From JBBROS01 sp963792675 (GTDB lineage Bacteria > Pseudomonadota > Alphaproteobacteria > Acetobacterales > Acetobacteraceae), in the NCBI GenBank assembly GCA_963792675.1, contig CAWBWT010000005.1, forward strand, positions 229,498 through 293,497: a DNA stretch of 64,000 nt, written 5' to 3'. The notes beneath the pieces are model-generated. The model was given only the letters and a program-made list of their open reading frames with translations, did not search any database and was not told the origin of the DNA. Positions 54,413 to 63,280 of the stretch are shown here, one piece after another. A program made the position numbers and the translations under genes. Every line of letters starts with the position of its first letter. Within the stretch, counting starts at the first letter, position 1.

Positions 54413-55723
54413 ATGCTTGCTTCCAATGGTGGTCCGGTCCGCGCAGCGATGCGAGGGCCGGATCGGATCGACGCGCTCGACAGCGTCCGCGGTGTCGCGG
54501 CGCTGATCGTCGTCGTGCATCACTGCCTGCTGACGCAGCCGGCGTTCAGCGACTACTTCTTCTCCCGCTGGCGAACCGAGCACGGCTCGCTGACCGAGTG
54601 GCTGATGTTTGAGACGCCGCTCCGGCTGCTCTGGAACGGGGCCGAGGCGGTGACGCTGTTCTACGTGCTGAGCGGCCTCGTGCTGTCGCTGCCCTGGTTC
54701 GCCGGGCGGGCGCCGCGTTACCGCGATTACGCGATCCGACGGCTGTGCCGCCTTTACCTCCCCTACGCCGCCGCCGTGGGGCTCTCGGCCGTCTTGGCCG
54801 CGTGGCTGCATCCGGTCGCGGCCGTTGCCGGGCTGAGCGACTGGGTCAACACCATGAACTGGACCAAGGAGGTGACGCCGGCCGTGCTGATCGACCATGC
54901 CGTCATGCTGGGCCATCGCAACATGCTCGACGGCGTGGTCCACACCCTGATCTGGGAGGTCCGCGTCTCGCTGGTGTTCCCGCTGCTGGTGCTGCCGATC
55001 GTCTGGTGGGGCGTCCGCGGCGCGGCCGTCGTGGCCGCCGCCATCTGGGCGATCGTGCTGGGCATCCATTTCATCTGGAGCCCGGACACCTCGCCGTTCG
55101 AGCTGCTGGAATGGCGGGAAGGTTTTTCGCGCCTCGGCATGATCGCCATGGAACTGCAGGGCACGGCCTACTACGCGACCTTCTTCGTGATCGGCAGCAC
55201 GATCGCCTCCTACCTGGGCCGCATCAGGCAGATCCAGGCCGGCGCTGCCCTCGGGCTGCTCGCCGCCGGGCTGCTGGTGTTCCAGGGTCACTGGTCGCGT
55301 GACCTGTTCACCCAAGACCTTCTCGTGTCCCTAGGGTCGGCGATGATCGTCGTCGCGGCGCTTGCCGCCGGACCGCTCCAGCGTGTGCTGCAATGGGCGC
55401 CGCTGCTGTGGCTCGGCCGGGTTTCCTACAGCCTCTACCTCGTCCATGTGCCGTTGCTGTTCGTCGCCGTGATCCTGCTGCACGAGTACGTCCCGCTCGC
55501 CGTCATCCTGGTGGGAGTCGTGTTGGCGTCGCTGGTGGTCGCTTGGCTGTTCAACGATTTCGTGGCCGAGCCGTCCGCCCGTCTCGGCAAGTCGCTGACG
55601 CGGCGCGGGCCCGGGCGCGGGGATGCCAAGCTGTTGAGCGGGTCGCACCCGGTGTCGTCGGCGCAGGCTGGCGCGCCACCGTTACCAAGTAACCGAACGG
55701 ATCGACGGGCGTTGTCAGGTTGA
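54413..55723 (+). CDS. acyltransferase 3 family membrane protein
   Basis: A 436-residue inner-membrane O-acyltransferase with around ten helices. Motifs are DSVRGVAALIVVVHH near residue 23-37, EAVTLFYVLSGLVL near residue 77 and RRLCRLYLPY near residue 107. The ATG immediately follows the aminotransferase TAA. A C-terminal tail of about 55 polar residues (SHPVSSAQAGAPPLPSNRTD) lies in the cytoplasm or periplasm. It probably acylates the product of the two upstream enzymes, such as an amino sugar or small molecule. Confidence 0.88.
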   Translation: MLASNGGPVRAAMRGPDRIDALDSVRGVAALIVVVHHCLLTQPAFSDYFFSRWRTEHGSLTEWLMFETPLRLLWNGAEAVTLFYVLSGLVLSLPWFAGRAPRYRDYAIRRLCRLYLPYAAAVGLSAVLAAWLHPVAAVAGLSDWVNTMNWTKEVTPAVLIDHAVMLGHRNMLDGVVHTLIWEVRVSLVFPLLVLPIVWWGVRGAAVVAAAIWAIVLGIHFIWSPDTSPFELLEWREGFSRLGMIAMELQGTAYYATFFVIGSTIASYLGRIRQIQAGAALGLLAAGLLVFQGHWSRDLFTQDLLVSLGSAMIVVAALAAGPLQRVLQWAPLLWLGRVSYSLYLVHVPLLFVAVILLHEYVPLAVILVGVVLASLVVAWLFNDFVAEPSARLGKSLTRRGPGRGDAKLLSGSHPVSSAQAGAPPLPSNRTDRRALSG

Positions 55724-55768
55724 GGTCAGAGCATCGCCCGCTGCTCGGAGCGGGCACCAAGTTCGCGC

Positions 55769-56180
55769 CGCGGCAGCAACACCGGCGAGATCGCGCCAGG
55801 TGCAATAGCTGTGGTCGCGAGCGGCACGGTGTTGGCGCCGGTGAGGCGGTGACGGCAAAGCTGGAATTGGTTGTGGATACGACTGTGGGCGAAGAGAAAG
55901 CGCTGTGCCTGGCGCGCTGACTGAAACCGTTGCATTTGCCGTTCTCGTCGACGTGTTGGTTGGTGCGACGCCTCGGCCCGACTGTTGAGGTAGCGGCTCC
56001 GGCGATGCTCGACACCGAACAGCATCTCGCGTTTTGCCGCGCCGTCTGTCGGTCACGATCACCCTGGGCACATATTGCAAGCCGCGCAGCAGCTTGCGCA
56101 AGAACCGCCTGGCCCCCCGGCGTCGCGACGGGTCTGCACGCGAACGTCGAACACGTCGGCATTACCGGAGGTGCTGGGGG
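55769..56180 (-). pseudogene. IS6 family transposase remnant
   Basis: Degenerate C-terminal portion of an IS6/IS26-type DDE transposase. Recognisable pieces lie in different frames: RKLLRGLQYVPRVIVTD (minus strand, near 56095), then GVEHRRSRYLNSRAEASHQP and TRRRERQMQRFQSARQAQRF (near 55960-56015), and a final TWRDLAGVAAA near 55775. The N-terminal half is missing. At least two frameshifts separate the pieces. It marks the left edge of the region of altered character. Confidence 0.8.
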
Positions 56181-56213
56181 GCATTGTTCGACGTGACGTT
56201 TCGGCGACACCTC

Positions 56214-57956
56214 TCACCCTTCGATGATCGCCTTGATGCGGGTGGCCAGCGCTTCCATTGCGAATGGCTTGGTAAGCACATGCATGCCGGGCTCCAGATA
56301 GCCGTTCCCGAGCACGGCATTCTCGGCGTAGCCCGTGATGAACAAGACTTTCAGGGCAGGCCGCGTAACGCGCGCCGCATCGACCATCTGACGCCCGTTC
56401 ATCCCCCCAGGCAGGCCGACATCGCTCACCAGTAGGTCAATTCGGGCGTTTGACTGGAGCACCCGCAATCCCGCCGGGCCGTCGGCCGCCTCGATGGCGA
56501 TGTAGCCCAGACTTTCCAAAACATCGGCAACCAGCATGCGTACGGTCGGTTCATCGTCAACGACCAAAACGGTCTCACCAACCTCCGCCCTGGGCGCTTC
56601 AGTCAGCTCCGCTGGCGCCGGCGCTGGCACCTCTTCTCCGTGGTGGCGCGGTAGATAGAGGCAGACCATCGTGCCTCGGCCCGGTTCAGAATAGATCCGC
56701 ACCTGACCTCCCGACTGCCGGGCAAACCCATAGACCATCGACAGGCCCAGACCCGTCCCCTGGCCGATGGGCTTGGTCGTGAAAAACGGATCGAAGGCTC
56801 GCACAATCACGTCCGGCGCCATGCCGGTGCCGGTGTCGCTCACACATAGCGAGACATACTGTCCCGGCGGCAGGTCGCGTTCATGCGCCGCGTGACGGTC
56901 GAGCCATCGGTTGCCGGTCTCAATCGTCAGGCGGCCTCCATCGGTCATCGCGTCACGCGCGTTGATGGCCAGGTTCAGCAAAGAGTTTTCGAGCTGATTA
57001 GGGTCGACCAGCGTGATCCAGAGGCCACCTGCTCCAACCGTCTCGACGGTAACCGAGGGGCCGACGGTTCGCCGGATCAGATCCTCCATCCCGGAGACCA
57101 AGCCGATTGATGTCGGTCGGCTTGGGGTCGAGCGTCTGCCGTCGCGAGAAGGCCAGCAAGCGGTGGGTCAGCGCGGCCGCCCGCTTGGCGGCTCCGTGCG
57201 CCGGTCGACGTAGCGATCGATGTCGCTCATCCGCCCCTGGACGATGCGGGCACTCAGCAGCTCCAGGCTTCCGCTGATCCCAGCAGGAGATTGTTGAAGT
57301 CGTGCGCCAGCCCGCCCGTGAGCTGGCCCACCGCCTCCATCTTCTGCGACTGCCGGAGTGCATCCTCGACCCGCTCGCGCTCGGCAATTTCTCCGACAAG
57401 GCGATCATTAGCGTCAGCCAACTCGCGCAAATGCAGCTTCTGATCGGTCAGGTCGGTGAGCACACCGCACAGCAACGTCGTCCCGTCCTCGCTGCCTAGG
57501 GGACTGAGCGAGATGTAGACAGGCAGCTGTGCCCCGCTCTGCGGACACAAGGTAAGCTCGCTGCGCGAGGCAACCCGAGTTGCATTTGCGAGGAGCCTGT
57601 CGAAAAGGGCCAAATCGTCAGCGAACACCAGTCGTCGTAGCGACTGCCCAATGACCCGCTCCTGCGAGACCCCGAGCATGTCGGCGAGGCGTTGGTTGCA
57701 GTAAAGCACGGTGCCGTCTGCACCCAGCGTGACGGCACCTTCCTGAATTCTGTTCGATCAGCACCCGGTATGGGCGATCGGCGCTATCCAAGGTGTAGAC
57801 GCGATGATCCTTCTCCTCTCCGCCCATCACCAAGGCATCGATCTCGCCGCGCCGGATCGCGTCGAGGGCGTCCTCGCTTTCCCGAAGTTGCGCTTCCAGC
57901 TCCTGAACGCGCGCCCTCCAGGCGACCTCGCCTCCCGGGTCGCTGTTATGGTTCAT
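56214..57956 (-). pseudogene. PAS-domain hybrid sensor histidine kinase, multiply frameshifted as read
   Basis: Reassembled length is about 580 residues. Order of parts: short coiled-coil start (RARVQELEAQLRESEDALDAI), PAS domain (VLYCNQRLADMLGVS ... SLRRLVFADDLALF), HisKA with AHDFNNLL, HATPase_c (NLAINARDAM, DTGTGMAPDV, GTGLGLSMVYGF), and a C-terminal receiver domain with VLVVDDEPTVRMLV. Frame changes occur near 57747, 57279, 57200 and 57102 (two extra bases, two missing bases), while conservation is retained between them. The start overlaps the kaiB stop, making it the output gene of the kai operon. It may be a genuine decaying gene or an assembly problem. Confidence 0.8.
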
Positions 57957-58278
57957 GCGGTTCCGGTAGCAACAAGGGCAGCAGTTCGAGTCCGTGGAGG
58001 ACGCGTTCGGTCTCGGACAGATCGCCGATAATGCGCCGCACCGGCAAGGGCAGCAGCTTGACCAAGGTTGGCGCTGCGATCACCTGATACGGGGAAGCAA
58101 GTTCGGGTTGTTGATAGATATCAACCACCTCGAGGTCGATCTGGCCGCTTCCCAGGTGGTGAGCGCAAATATGCCGTAGATTCTCGATTGCGCGACGAGA
58201 CCGGTCCGTGTTGCCGGCGATGAACAGGCGCAAGCGATAGGCGGGTGGTGTGTCGGGTGGCTCGCCGTCTTCGCTCAT
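57946..58278 (-). CDS. kaiB: KaiB family protein (second copy)
   Basis: A 110-residue KaiB-fold protein. The core RLRLFIAGNTDRSRRAIENL and the C-terminal AAPTLVKLLPLPVRRIIGDLS are diagnostic. KaiB binds KaiC and, in cyanobacteria, changes fold to close the clock cycle. It overlaps the preceding kaiB by 4 nt and the histidine kinase gene by 11 nt. The C-terminal tail (LELLPLLLPEPHEP) is longer than in most KaiB proteins. Confidence 0.92.
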   Translation of the reverse strand: MSEDGEPPDTPPAYRLRLFIAGNTDRSRRAIENLRHICAHHLGSGQIDLEVVDIYQQPELASPYQVIAAPTLVKLLPLPVRRIIGDLSETERVLHGLELLPLLLPEPHEP

Positions 58279-58616
58279 GGCGGTGTGGCTTTGGAACGGA
58301 TGTCCAATCCGACCAGAACCTTTTCGGTGTTCGACAGGTCGCCGATGATGCGCTTCAGCGGTGCCGGCAGCCGGCGCACCAGGGTGGGAATGGCCAGGAT
58401 CTGATCACCCGCCGCCAGGCTCGGGTTCTTCAACAGATCGATCACCTCGATTTCGTAGCGTCCAGCCAGGTGCTCCTCGCAGACACGCTTGAGGTTAGCC
58501 ATCGCCGCAAGCGACTTCGTCGTCTGGCCGGCGACGTAAAGGCGCAGGTGATAGCTGCCGGGGTCAGCGTCCCCCTCAGAGGACTCAGCGTTGAGGTGTA
58601 ACTCTTGGCCGCTCAT
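58275..58616 (-). CDS. kaiB: KaiB family protein (first copy)
   Basis: A 113-residue KaiB-fold protein with YHLRLYVAGQTTKSLAAMANL and LAIPTLVRRLPAPLKRIIGDLS. It is clearly a paralogue of the next copy, with the same core, but differs in the N-terminal leader and in the tail. Its ATG overlaps the kaiC stop by 4 nt and its stop overlaps the next kaiB by 4 nt, so both KaiB copies are translated with KaiC. Confidence 0.92.
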   Translation of the reverse strand: MSGQELHLNAESSEGDADPGSYHLRLYVAGQTTKSLAAMANLKRVCEEHLAGRYEIEVIDLLKNPSLAAGDQILAIPTLVRRLPAPLKRIIGDLSNTEKVLVGLDIRSKATPP

Positions 58617-60308
58617 TCCGTCGCCCCTCTCTGGGCAGCAACGGCGGTACGATCCGTCGTCAGCGTCGCTTCATGCTCGCCTTCTTGCGTCAGCAAGAGT
58701 GTAGCCTCGTCCTCCTCGGCGGCCAGGGCAGCGCGCATCTCCTCGATCTGTCGTTCGAGCGCGGCACGACGACGGCTGAGCTCACGACGATGGCGCTCGG
58801 CCTGCTGATGCCGACGCACCTCGGCGGCGCGTTCGCCGGCGGCCTGGATCAACCGGGCCGTCCCGGTCAGCACGCCTTCCGGTCCAACGTAGGGTTCGAT
58901 CAGGTCGACGCCGGCGTCGGTCATCCGATACTCACGCACCTGATTGGAGTGGCTCATACCACGGGCCTTGATGAGGTAGAGAGCGCGATTGCGTTCGCCG
59001 TTCGCCTCGACTTCCACCAGCTTGATCCACGCATCCATCAACGAGGACAGGCCCTGGTCGGTGCCATCTTCGAATGTTCCATCGGTGCGCAGGCTGGTGA
59101 ACAAAGCCGTAATGCCGCGGCTTTTGAGCAAGTCCATCATGCGGAGCAACGTCGCATGCACTTCGGGGCTCGGGCCCCGAAATGCCGAGATCGGATCGAC
59201 GACGACCACCTCGGGCTGAAAGCGATCGAGGTCACGATGCATCCGCGCCAGGTGCATCTCGAGGCCATAAAGGCTGGGCCGCGCTGCCTCGAAGCGCAGC
59301 AGACCACTGTTACGACGCGCGCGCAGATCGAGCCCGACGGACCTTGCGTTGCGGCAGATCTCCTCGGCACTCTCTTCAAACACGAAGAACAGGCAACGCT
59401 CGCTGCGCTGACAAGCCGCGTCGGCGAAATGACTGCGCGATGGTGGTCTTGCCCGTGCCGGCTACACCGGACAGAAGAATGCTTGAGCCGCGGAAGAACC
59501 CACCTCTTCTGAGCATGGCGTCGAGGCCGGCAATGCCGCTGGAGACAACCTCGCTCGATGCCGGCTGTTCAAGCCCAAATGAGGTCACCGGAAGCACGCT
59601 GATGCCGTCGATCGTCAATCAGAAACGGGTATTCGTTGGTGCCGTGCGCCGAGCCACGGTATTTCACCACCCGCACCCGCCGCGTCGTGATCTGGTCCAC
59701 GACCCGGTTGTCGAGCAGCACGACGCAGTCGGACACGTATTCTTCGAGGCCATGCCGCGTCAGCTGTCCCTCACCACGCTCGCCGGTGATGACGGCGGTC
59801 AGGCCGCGATCCTTGAGCCACCCAAACAGTCGTCGCAGTTCCGCGCGCAACAGGGCAGGATTGTCAAAGCCCGAGAACAGGGTCTCGACCGTGTCCAGCA
59901 CGACACGCTTGGCGCCGATCGAGTCGATCGGCAAAGCCCAAGCGAACGAACAGGCCCTCGAGATCGTACTCGCCGGTTTCCTCGATCTCGCTGCGCTCGA
60001 CCCGCACATGATCGATCGCCAGCGTGCCGGCAGCGATCAGACCGTCTAGGTCGTAGCCCAGCGATGCAACGTTGGCGGCAAGATCCTCGGCGCGTTCCTC
60101 GAAACTCATGAACACGCCAGGCTCGCCGTAGCGGGTTGCGCCATTGACCAGGAAGGTCACCGCGAACAAGCGTCTTGCCGCACCCGGCCGCGCCGCAGAC
60201 GAGCGTGGGCCGGCCAACCGGCAGGCCGCCGAATGTGATCTCATCAAACCCGGAGATGCCCGTCGGCGCCTTCAGCAGCCCTGCTATGATTGTTGCCTCA
60301 CGCGGCAT
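58613..60308 (-). pseudogene. kaiC: circadian clock protein KaiC, multiply frameshifted as read
   Basis: KaiC-like RecA-fold ATPase with two domains, about 563 residues after repair. CI has Walker A GAAGCGKT (residues 39-46) and catalytic-type Glu70-Glu71 in SFEERAED. CII has Walker A GVAGTGKT (280-287) and Glu310-Glu311. In place of cyanobacterial Ser431-Thr432, the aligned segment is GLSSLMD, giving Ser420-Ser421, as in KaiC2-like proteins. The C-terminal ~70 residues form a long coiled coil. Breaks near 60167, 59931, 59611 and 59428 are all single extra bases. It begins inside the small RHH gene. Each segment is otherwise well conserved. Confidence 0.88.
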
Positions 60309-60495
60309 GGGTCGGTTTGTCCCCGGTCCGTGTGGCCTTGGCGGAAGACGCCGGTGCCTGCACGGCTGCCGCCTTGATGCGCTGCCGCAGCACGGTCTCG
60401 ATGAAGTTGGTCAAAGTGCGGTTCTCCTCACGAGCGCAGTGGCGTGCGTCAGCCAGCAGTTCGGAATGAGTCCGAACAGTCACGGGCGTCTTCAT
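60298..60495 (-). CDS. small ribbon-helix-helix-like protein, first gene of kai operon
   Basis: A 65-residue protein. The N-terminal TPVTVRTHSELLADARHCAREENRTLTNFIETVLRQRIK pattern fits a ribbon-helix-helix (CopG/MetJ-like) DNA-binding domain: a beta strand, then two helices. An excellent ribosome site GGAGGAG is eight bases before the ATG. The stop overlaps the kaiC start by 11 nt. It may autoregulate the operon; alternatively it is the antitoxin-like partner of nothing visible. Confidence 0.65.
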   Translation of the reverse strand: MKTPVTVRTHSELLADARHCAREENRTLTNFIETVLRQRIKAAAVQAPASSAKATRTGDKPTHAA

Positions 60496-61021
60496 GCAAG
60501 ATGCTCCTCCAGAACCATCAGTTGCTGGCGTATTGCGTTTCGGTTCTCTTGGCAAATATTAGGATTTGTTTGCCCAGGCACAATTCACCAATGGTTCGGA
60601 GCGGCACGCAGACATGGCGTTCGTGGAACATACGACTGGTGACGGCGCGCCGGTGCTGCAGAGGTTCGAGACAGGGGTCCCAATCTCGCGCCTGTGCGCA
60701 ACATTAATGTCCAGCTTTGTTGGTTCATGCCTGTTTCGACAATGTCGGAGGTGATCGAGCGCAAATACGACTCCGCCGGCCGGCGCTGACCGGCCTGCGA
60801 GCAGGCCGGTTCCGTGATGCCGCGACCTCACAAGCAGCCGTCGGTTAGCCAACCGCGCGATCGGCATACCCATCTCATGGCTGAGCGGGGCCGTATCGGC
60901 TGGCAGGTACGGGCCGGCCGCTGTCGCGGCTCGGACCCATGGAACAAAGCCCTTCCCAAGCGCAAGACAGCCACGATTACGCCACGGTTTCGGGTATAAT
61001 CAGGATCGGAGAGGCACCATC
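60496..61021. other. intergenic region between kai operon and lipoprotein-like gene
   Basis: No gene is supported in these 526 bp; short open frames lack ribosome sites and conservation patterns. The left ~90 bp (60500-60590) is AT-richer and probably contains the kai promoter. A perfect hairpin ACCGGCCTG / CAGGCCGGT with a four-base loop lies at 60789-60810, without T-tract. Near the right end is a TATAAT (60995-61000). Confidence 0.5.
60995..61000 (+). promoter_or_regulatory. possible -10 box of the 61022 gene
   Basis: A perfect TATAAT lies 21 bp before the ATG at 61022, with GGAGAGG in between as ribosome site. No good -35 is seen 16-18 bp upstream, so this is a weak or extended promoter candidate only. 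Confidence 0.3.
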
Positions 61022-61555
61022 ATGCATCTGATCCGAACCTCAATTCTCTTGGGTCTGCTCTCAACGGCCGCATGCGATGCCCAAAACTACCGGGGCGAGG
61101 ACACGCCGTACAACGTCCAACCCTACGCCGTCCAACCGTATGCGGGGCAGCCCACAATCCCGGGTGATCCCATCTACCGAGAACCCGGCTATGCCGTCCC
61201 AAACGTTACGCCGCTTGCTTACGACGACAGATTGCTCCCGCGTGGGGGCAACTACTACGGCGACTTCGGCCGTGGCTACGGTCGTCGTGAATGGGAAGAG
61301 CGTCGCGAGCAGAACGAGCGTCGTGAGTTCCGCCAAGACCAACGGCTCCAGCAACGCGAGACGCAGCAGCGCCAGGAACTCTACAACAGTCACGTCCGCG
61401 ACCTGCAGACACAGCATAACCAGGGCGTCGTCGGCCTCCAGCAGCAGTTCAATCAAGGCCGCATCAACCGAGACCAGCTCAACAACGGCTATCGCCAACT
61501 GGAACAGCACATGAATGGCGCGATCGGCAACGAACAACGGGCATTGCCGCGCTGA
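61022..61555 (+). CDS. secreted/lipoprotein-like Gln/Arg-rich protein, hypothetical
   Basis: A 177-residue exported protein. The N-terminus (HLIRTSILLGLLSTAAC) looks like a lipoprotein signal with a candidate lipobox Cys at 18, though the residue before is not ideal. Residues 30-45 contain the repeat YNVQPYAVQPYAGQP. The second half is strongly charged and Gln/Arg/Glu rich (REWEERREQNERREFRQDQRLQ), probably a coiled coil. Family unknown. GGAGAGG lies 6-7 nt before the ATG. Confidence 0.6.
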   Translation: MHLIRTSILLGLLSTAACDAQNYRGEDTPYNVQPYAVQPYAGQPTIPGDPIYREPGYAVPNVTPLAYDDRLLPRGGNYYGDFGRGYGRREWEERREQNERREFRQDQRLQQRETQQRQELYNSHVRDLQTQHNQGVVGLQQQFNQGRINRDQLNNGYRQLEQHMNGAIGNEQRALPR

Positions 61556-61615
61556 ACGATGCTTAACAAAGCGGCGATCGCCTGAGGCTCACAACGAACA
61601 ACAAGGAGACGTCAT

Positions 61616-61891
61616 ATGAAGACCCTCATCGCTGCCGCGTTTATACTGAGCGCCGCTCCTGCATTCGCGCAGAACCCGCTGACTACGACGCAAAACCCGC
61701 CAGCCGGAAGGGCGAGCGAATCAACGACGAGCACGACGAACAGCCTGCCAAAAGCCGGCGGGACGGAAAAGCCGACAAATCAGCCCGGCGCCACAGTAGG
61801 TGGTGTGACACCAGCAGCACCGACAACCGCCGCATCCAGCGGTGCAAGCGCGACGACAACGGCGCCTGCGCCCGCGCCGGCTTCGAAATAG
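61616..61891 (+). CDS. small secreted Thr/Ala/Pro-rich protein, hypothetical
   Basis: A 91-residue precursor. The Sec signal ends near AFA-Q (MKTLIAAAFILSAAPAFAQ), and the mature part is low-complexity Thr/Ala/Pro/Ser, apparently disordered. AAGGAG precedes the ATG. It follows the previous secreted gene by 60 bp on the same strand. No function is suggested by the sequence. Confidence 0.6.
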   Translation: MKTLIAAAFILSAAPAFAQNPLTTTQNPPAGRASESTTSTTNSLPKAGGTEKPTNQPGATVGGVTPAAPTTAASSGASATTTAPAPAPASK

Positions 61892-62035
61892 GTCAGAGAA
61901 CCGAACACAGCCTGACGCTTCAGGTCCGTTCCTGAGGTCGATCTGATCGACCGTTGGGCTACTTACATCGGTGAGGCGGGTGGCCGTGGCTCTTGATACC
62001 CACGATCTGCTTCATCTGTGATACGTGCCAGAGAG

Positions 62036-62066
62036 GCCCGCCTGTGTTCCAGCAGGCGGGCTTTTT
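62036..62066 (+). terminator. rho-independent terminator
   Basis: Stem GCCCGCCTG / CAGGCGGGC with an eight-base loop, followed by TTTTT. It lies 145 bp after the small secreted protein gene. The intervening sequence (61892-62035) carries no recognised gene and could be a 3' untranslated region or a small RNA. Confidence 0.85.
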
Positions 62067-62138
62067 CATTGCTGCCAACTTAAGCGCACATGCCGCACGA
62101 TACGGGTCGCTGAGGTGGCGATGATCCCGCCGTCGCAA

Positions 62139-62342
62139 TCAGTGGCGTGCCTGAAGCGCCGAGAACGCCCCCGCGATCCGCTTGGCGTCGAGGACATCAC
62201 CGGTCTCCTCATCAGTCAGGGTGACATCGGCCCATCCGTTGTCGATCCACTCCGCTGCCAGTCCCACCGCCACTTCAGCATTAGTCTCAGTAAGGCAGAG
62301 GACGCCGAGATCAGCTTTGAAGCCATAGATGAGGAACGCCAT
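62139..62342 (-). CDS. small hypothetical protein
   Basis: A 67-residue acidic soluble protein, not recognised. It starts AFLIYGFKADLGVLC and ends VLDAKRIAGAFSALQARH. Strand and helix alternation looks protein-like. An upstream ATG at 62378 would add twelve residues; neither start has a strong ribosome site. Confidence 0.45.
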   Translation of the reverse strand: MAFLIYGFKADLGVLCLTETNAEVAVGLAAEWIDNGWADVTLTDEETGDVLDAKRIAGAFSALQARH

Positions 62343-62424
62343 GTCCGGTCTCGATCGTGGCTTGTCCGCTCCCGCCACGGGAAAATGTCGACTTCGTCAC
62401 GCACGTGCGGCGGACAGGCTCACC

Positions 62425-62658
62425 TTAACACTTCAGGTCAGTTTTGAAATCAGGGTTGACCGGCCGGGCTTTCGAGCCGGCCATCCTCCTGGCGTGCAAC
62501 TGCTGTGACAGCTCGCGGATTGCTGCCCGCGTCTGGGCGCTCTCCACCCTCAGAGAGGCGGCTGTAGCCAGCACGGCTCTGGCCGTAGCGAGGGTTTCCG
62601 CAACCGACTTCCGCAGATCCCGCGACTGAGCGACTTCCGCTCTACACCAATCACACAT
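62425..62658 (-). CDS. small hypothetical protein with N-terminal CxxC
   Basis: A 77-residue protein beginning CDWC, followed by a predicted long helix (RKSVAETLATARAVLATAASL) and a basic tail. AGGGG is about eight bases before the ATG. Unrecognised. A single CxxC and a terminal Cys could bind a metal only in a multimer. Confidence 0.45.
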   Translation of the reverse strand: MCDWCRAEVAQSRDLRKSVAETLATARAVLATAASLRVESAQTRAAIRELSQQLHARRMAGSKARPVNPDFKTDLKC

Positions 62659-62911
62659 TGCCTGCCCCTGCTGCCCGCAGCCCCAATAGAGGCCACGCGC
62701 AGATGGGTTGAGGCACGATCAGGTGACGCAGGACGGCTGTCTAAAAAAGTGGCTTTTCCGCCACCATGGTCGGTTCATCCCTGGCGGCTCCTGAGAACCG
62801 CCAAATTTGGGGACGAAACGCCATGCAACCCGAAGCCTTGGGTTGTTACATGCGTTAATCTCATCTTTTGCTCAGGATTTTGCAAGTACGGACTGGTGCT
62901 CGGCCGTGCAC

Positions 62912-63280
62912 CTACAGCAGCAACGGCGAAGGCTGAGTGGTCGCGACGTCTCTCGGCCGATCCTGCTTCTCGCCCCGAGCCACAAGTTGCAGCGCGTCAT
63001 CCGGAAGGGGACGTTGCAGCGCCAGCGCCTCGGCCGGCGGCTCCGACATCCATGCATCGCATTCCTTGGGCGTCGTCAGGATCACCGGCATGGCCTTGGG
63101 ATGGATAGGCCCGACCACGGCGTTCGGCGCCGTCGTAAGAAAGCCGAACAGGTCCGCAGTGACCTCGCCCTCCTTCACCTTCCGTACCGACATCCAGCGC
63201 GTCCAGATCCCGGCAAAGCACGCCATCGGCCGGTCCTCGCCCAGCGCGAACCACACCGGCGGCCGCCGACCGTTGAGCAG
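62912..63280 (-). pseudogene. SRAP (YedK/HMCES-like) protein, N-terminally truncated
   Basis: Only the C-terminal ~118 residues of an SOS-response-associated peptidase-family protein remain: RRPPVWFALGEDRPMACFAGIW, then FLTTAPNAVVGPIHPKAMPVIL and ALALQRPLPDDALQLVA. The catalytic N-terminal Cys2 region is absent. Homology stops at about 63280, where a stop codon (TAG) is met within ten codons and a long inverted repeat begins 20 bp further on. The truncation is therefore probably due to insertion or rearrangement. Confidence 0.8.

Noticed and set aside
55551..56210. 219-residue open frame on the minus strand
   Set aside because: It overlaps the acyltransferase and the IS6 remnant, has Cys/Arg-rich random composition, and only short pieces resemble transposase in other frames.
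60566..60754. 62-residue plus-strand frame upstream of the lipoprotein-like gene
   Set aside because: No ribosome site, no recognisable fold pattern, and no supporting neighbour.
61892..62035. Small RNA gene ahead of the terminator at 62036
   Set aside because: A terminator alone is not enough; no promoter or conserved structure could be identified.
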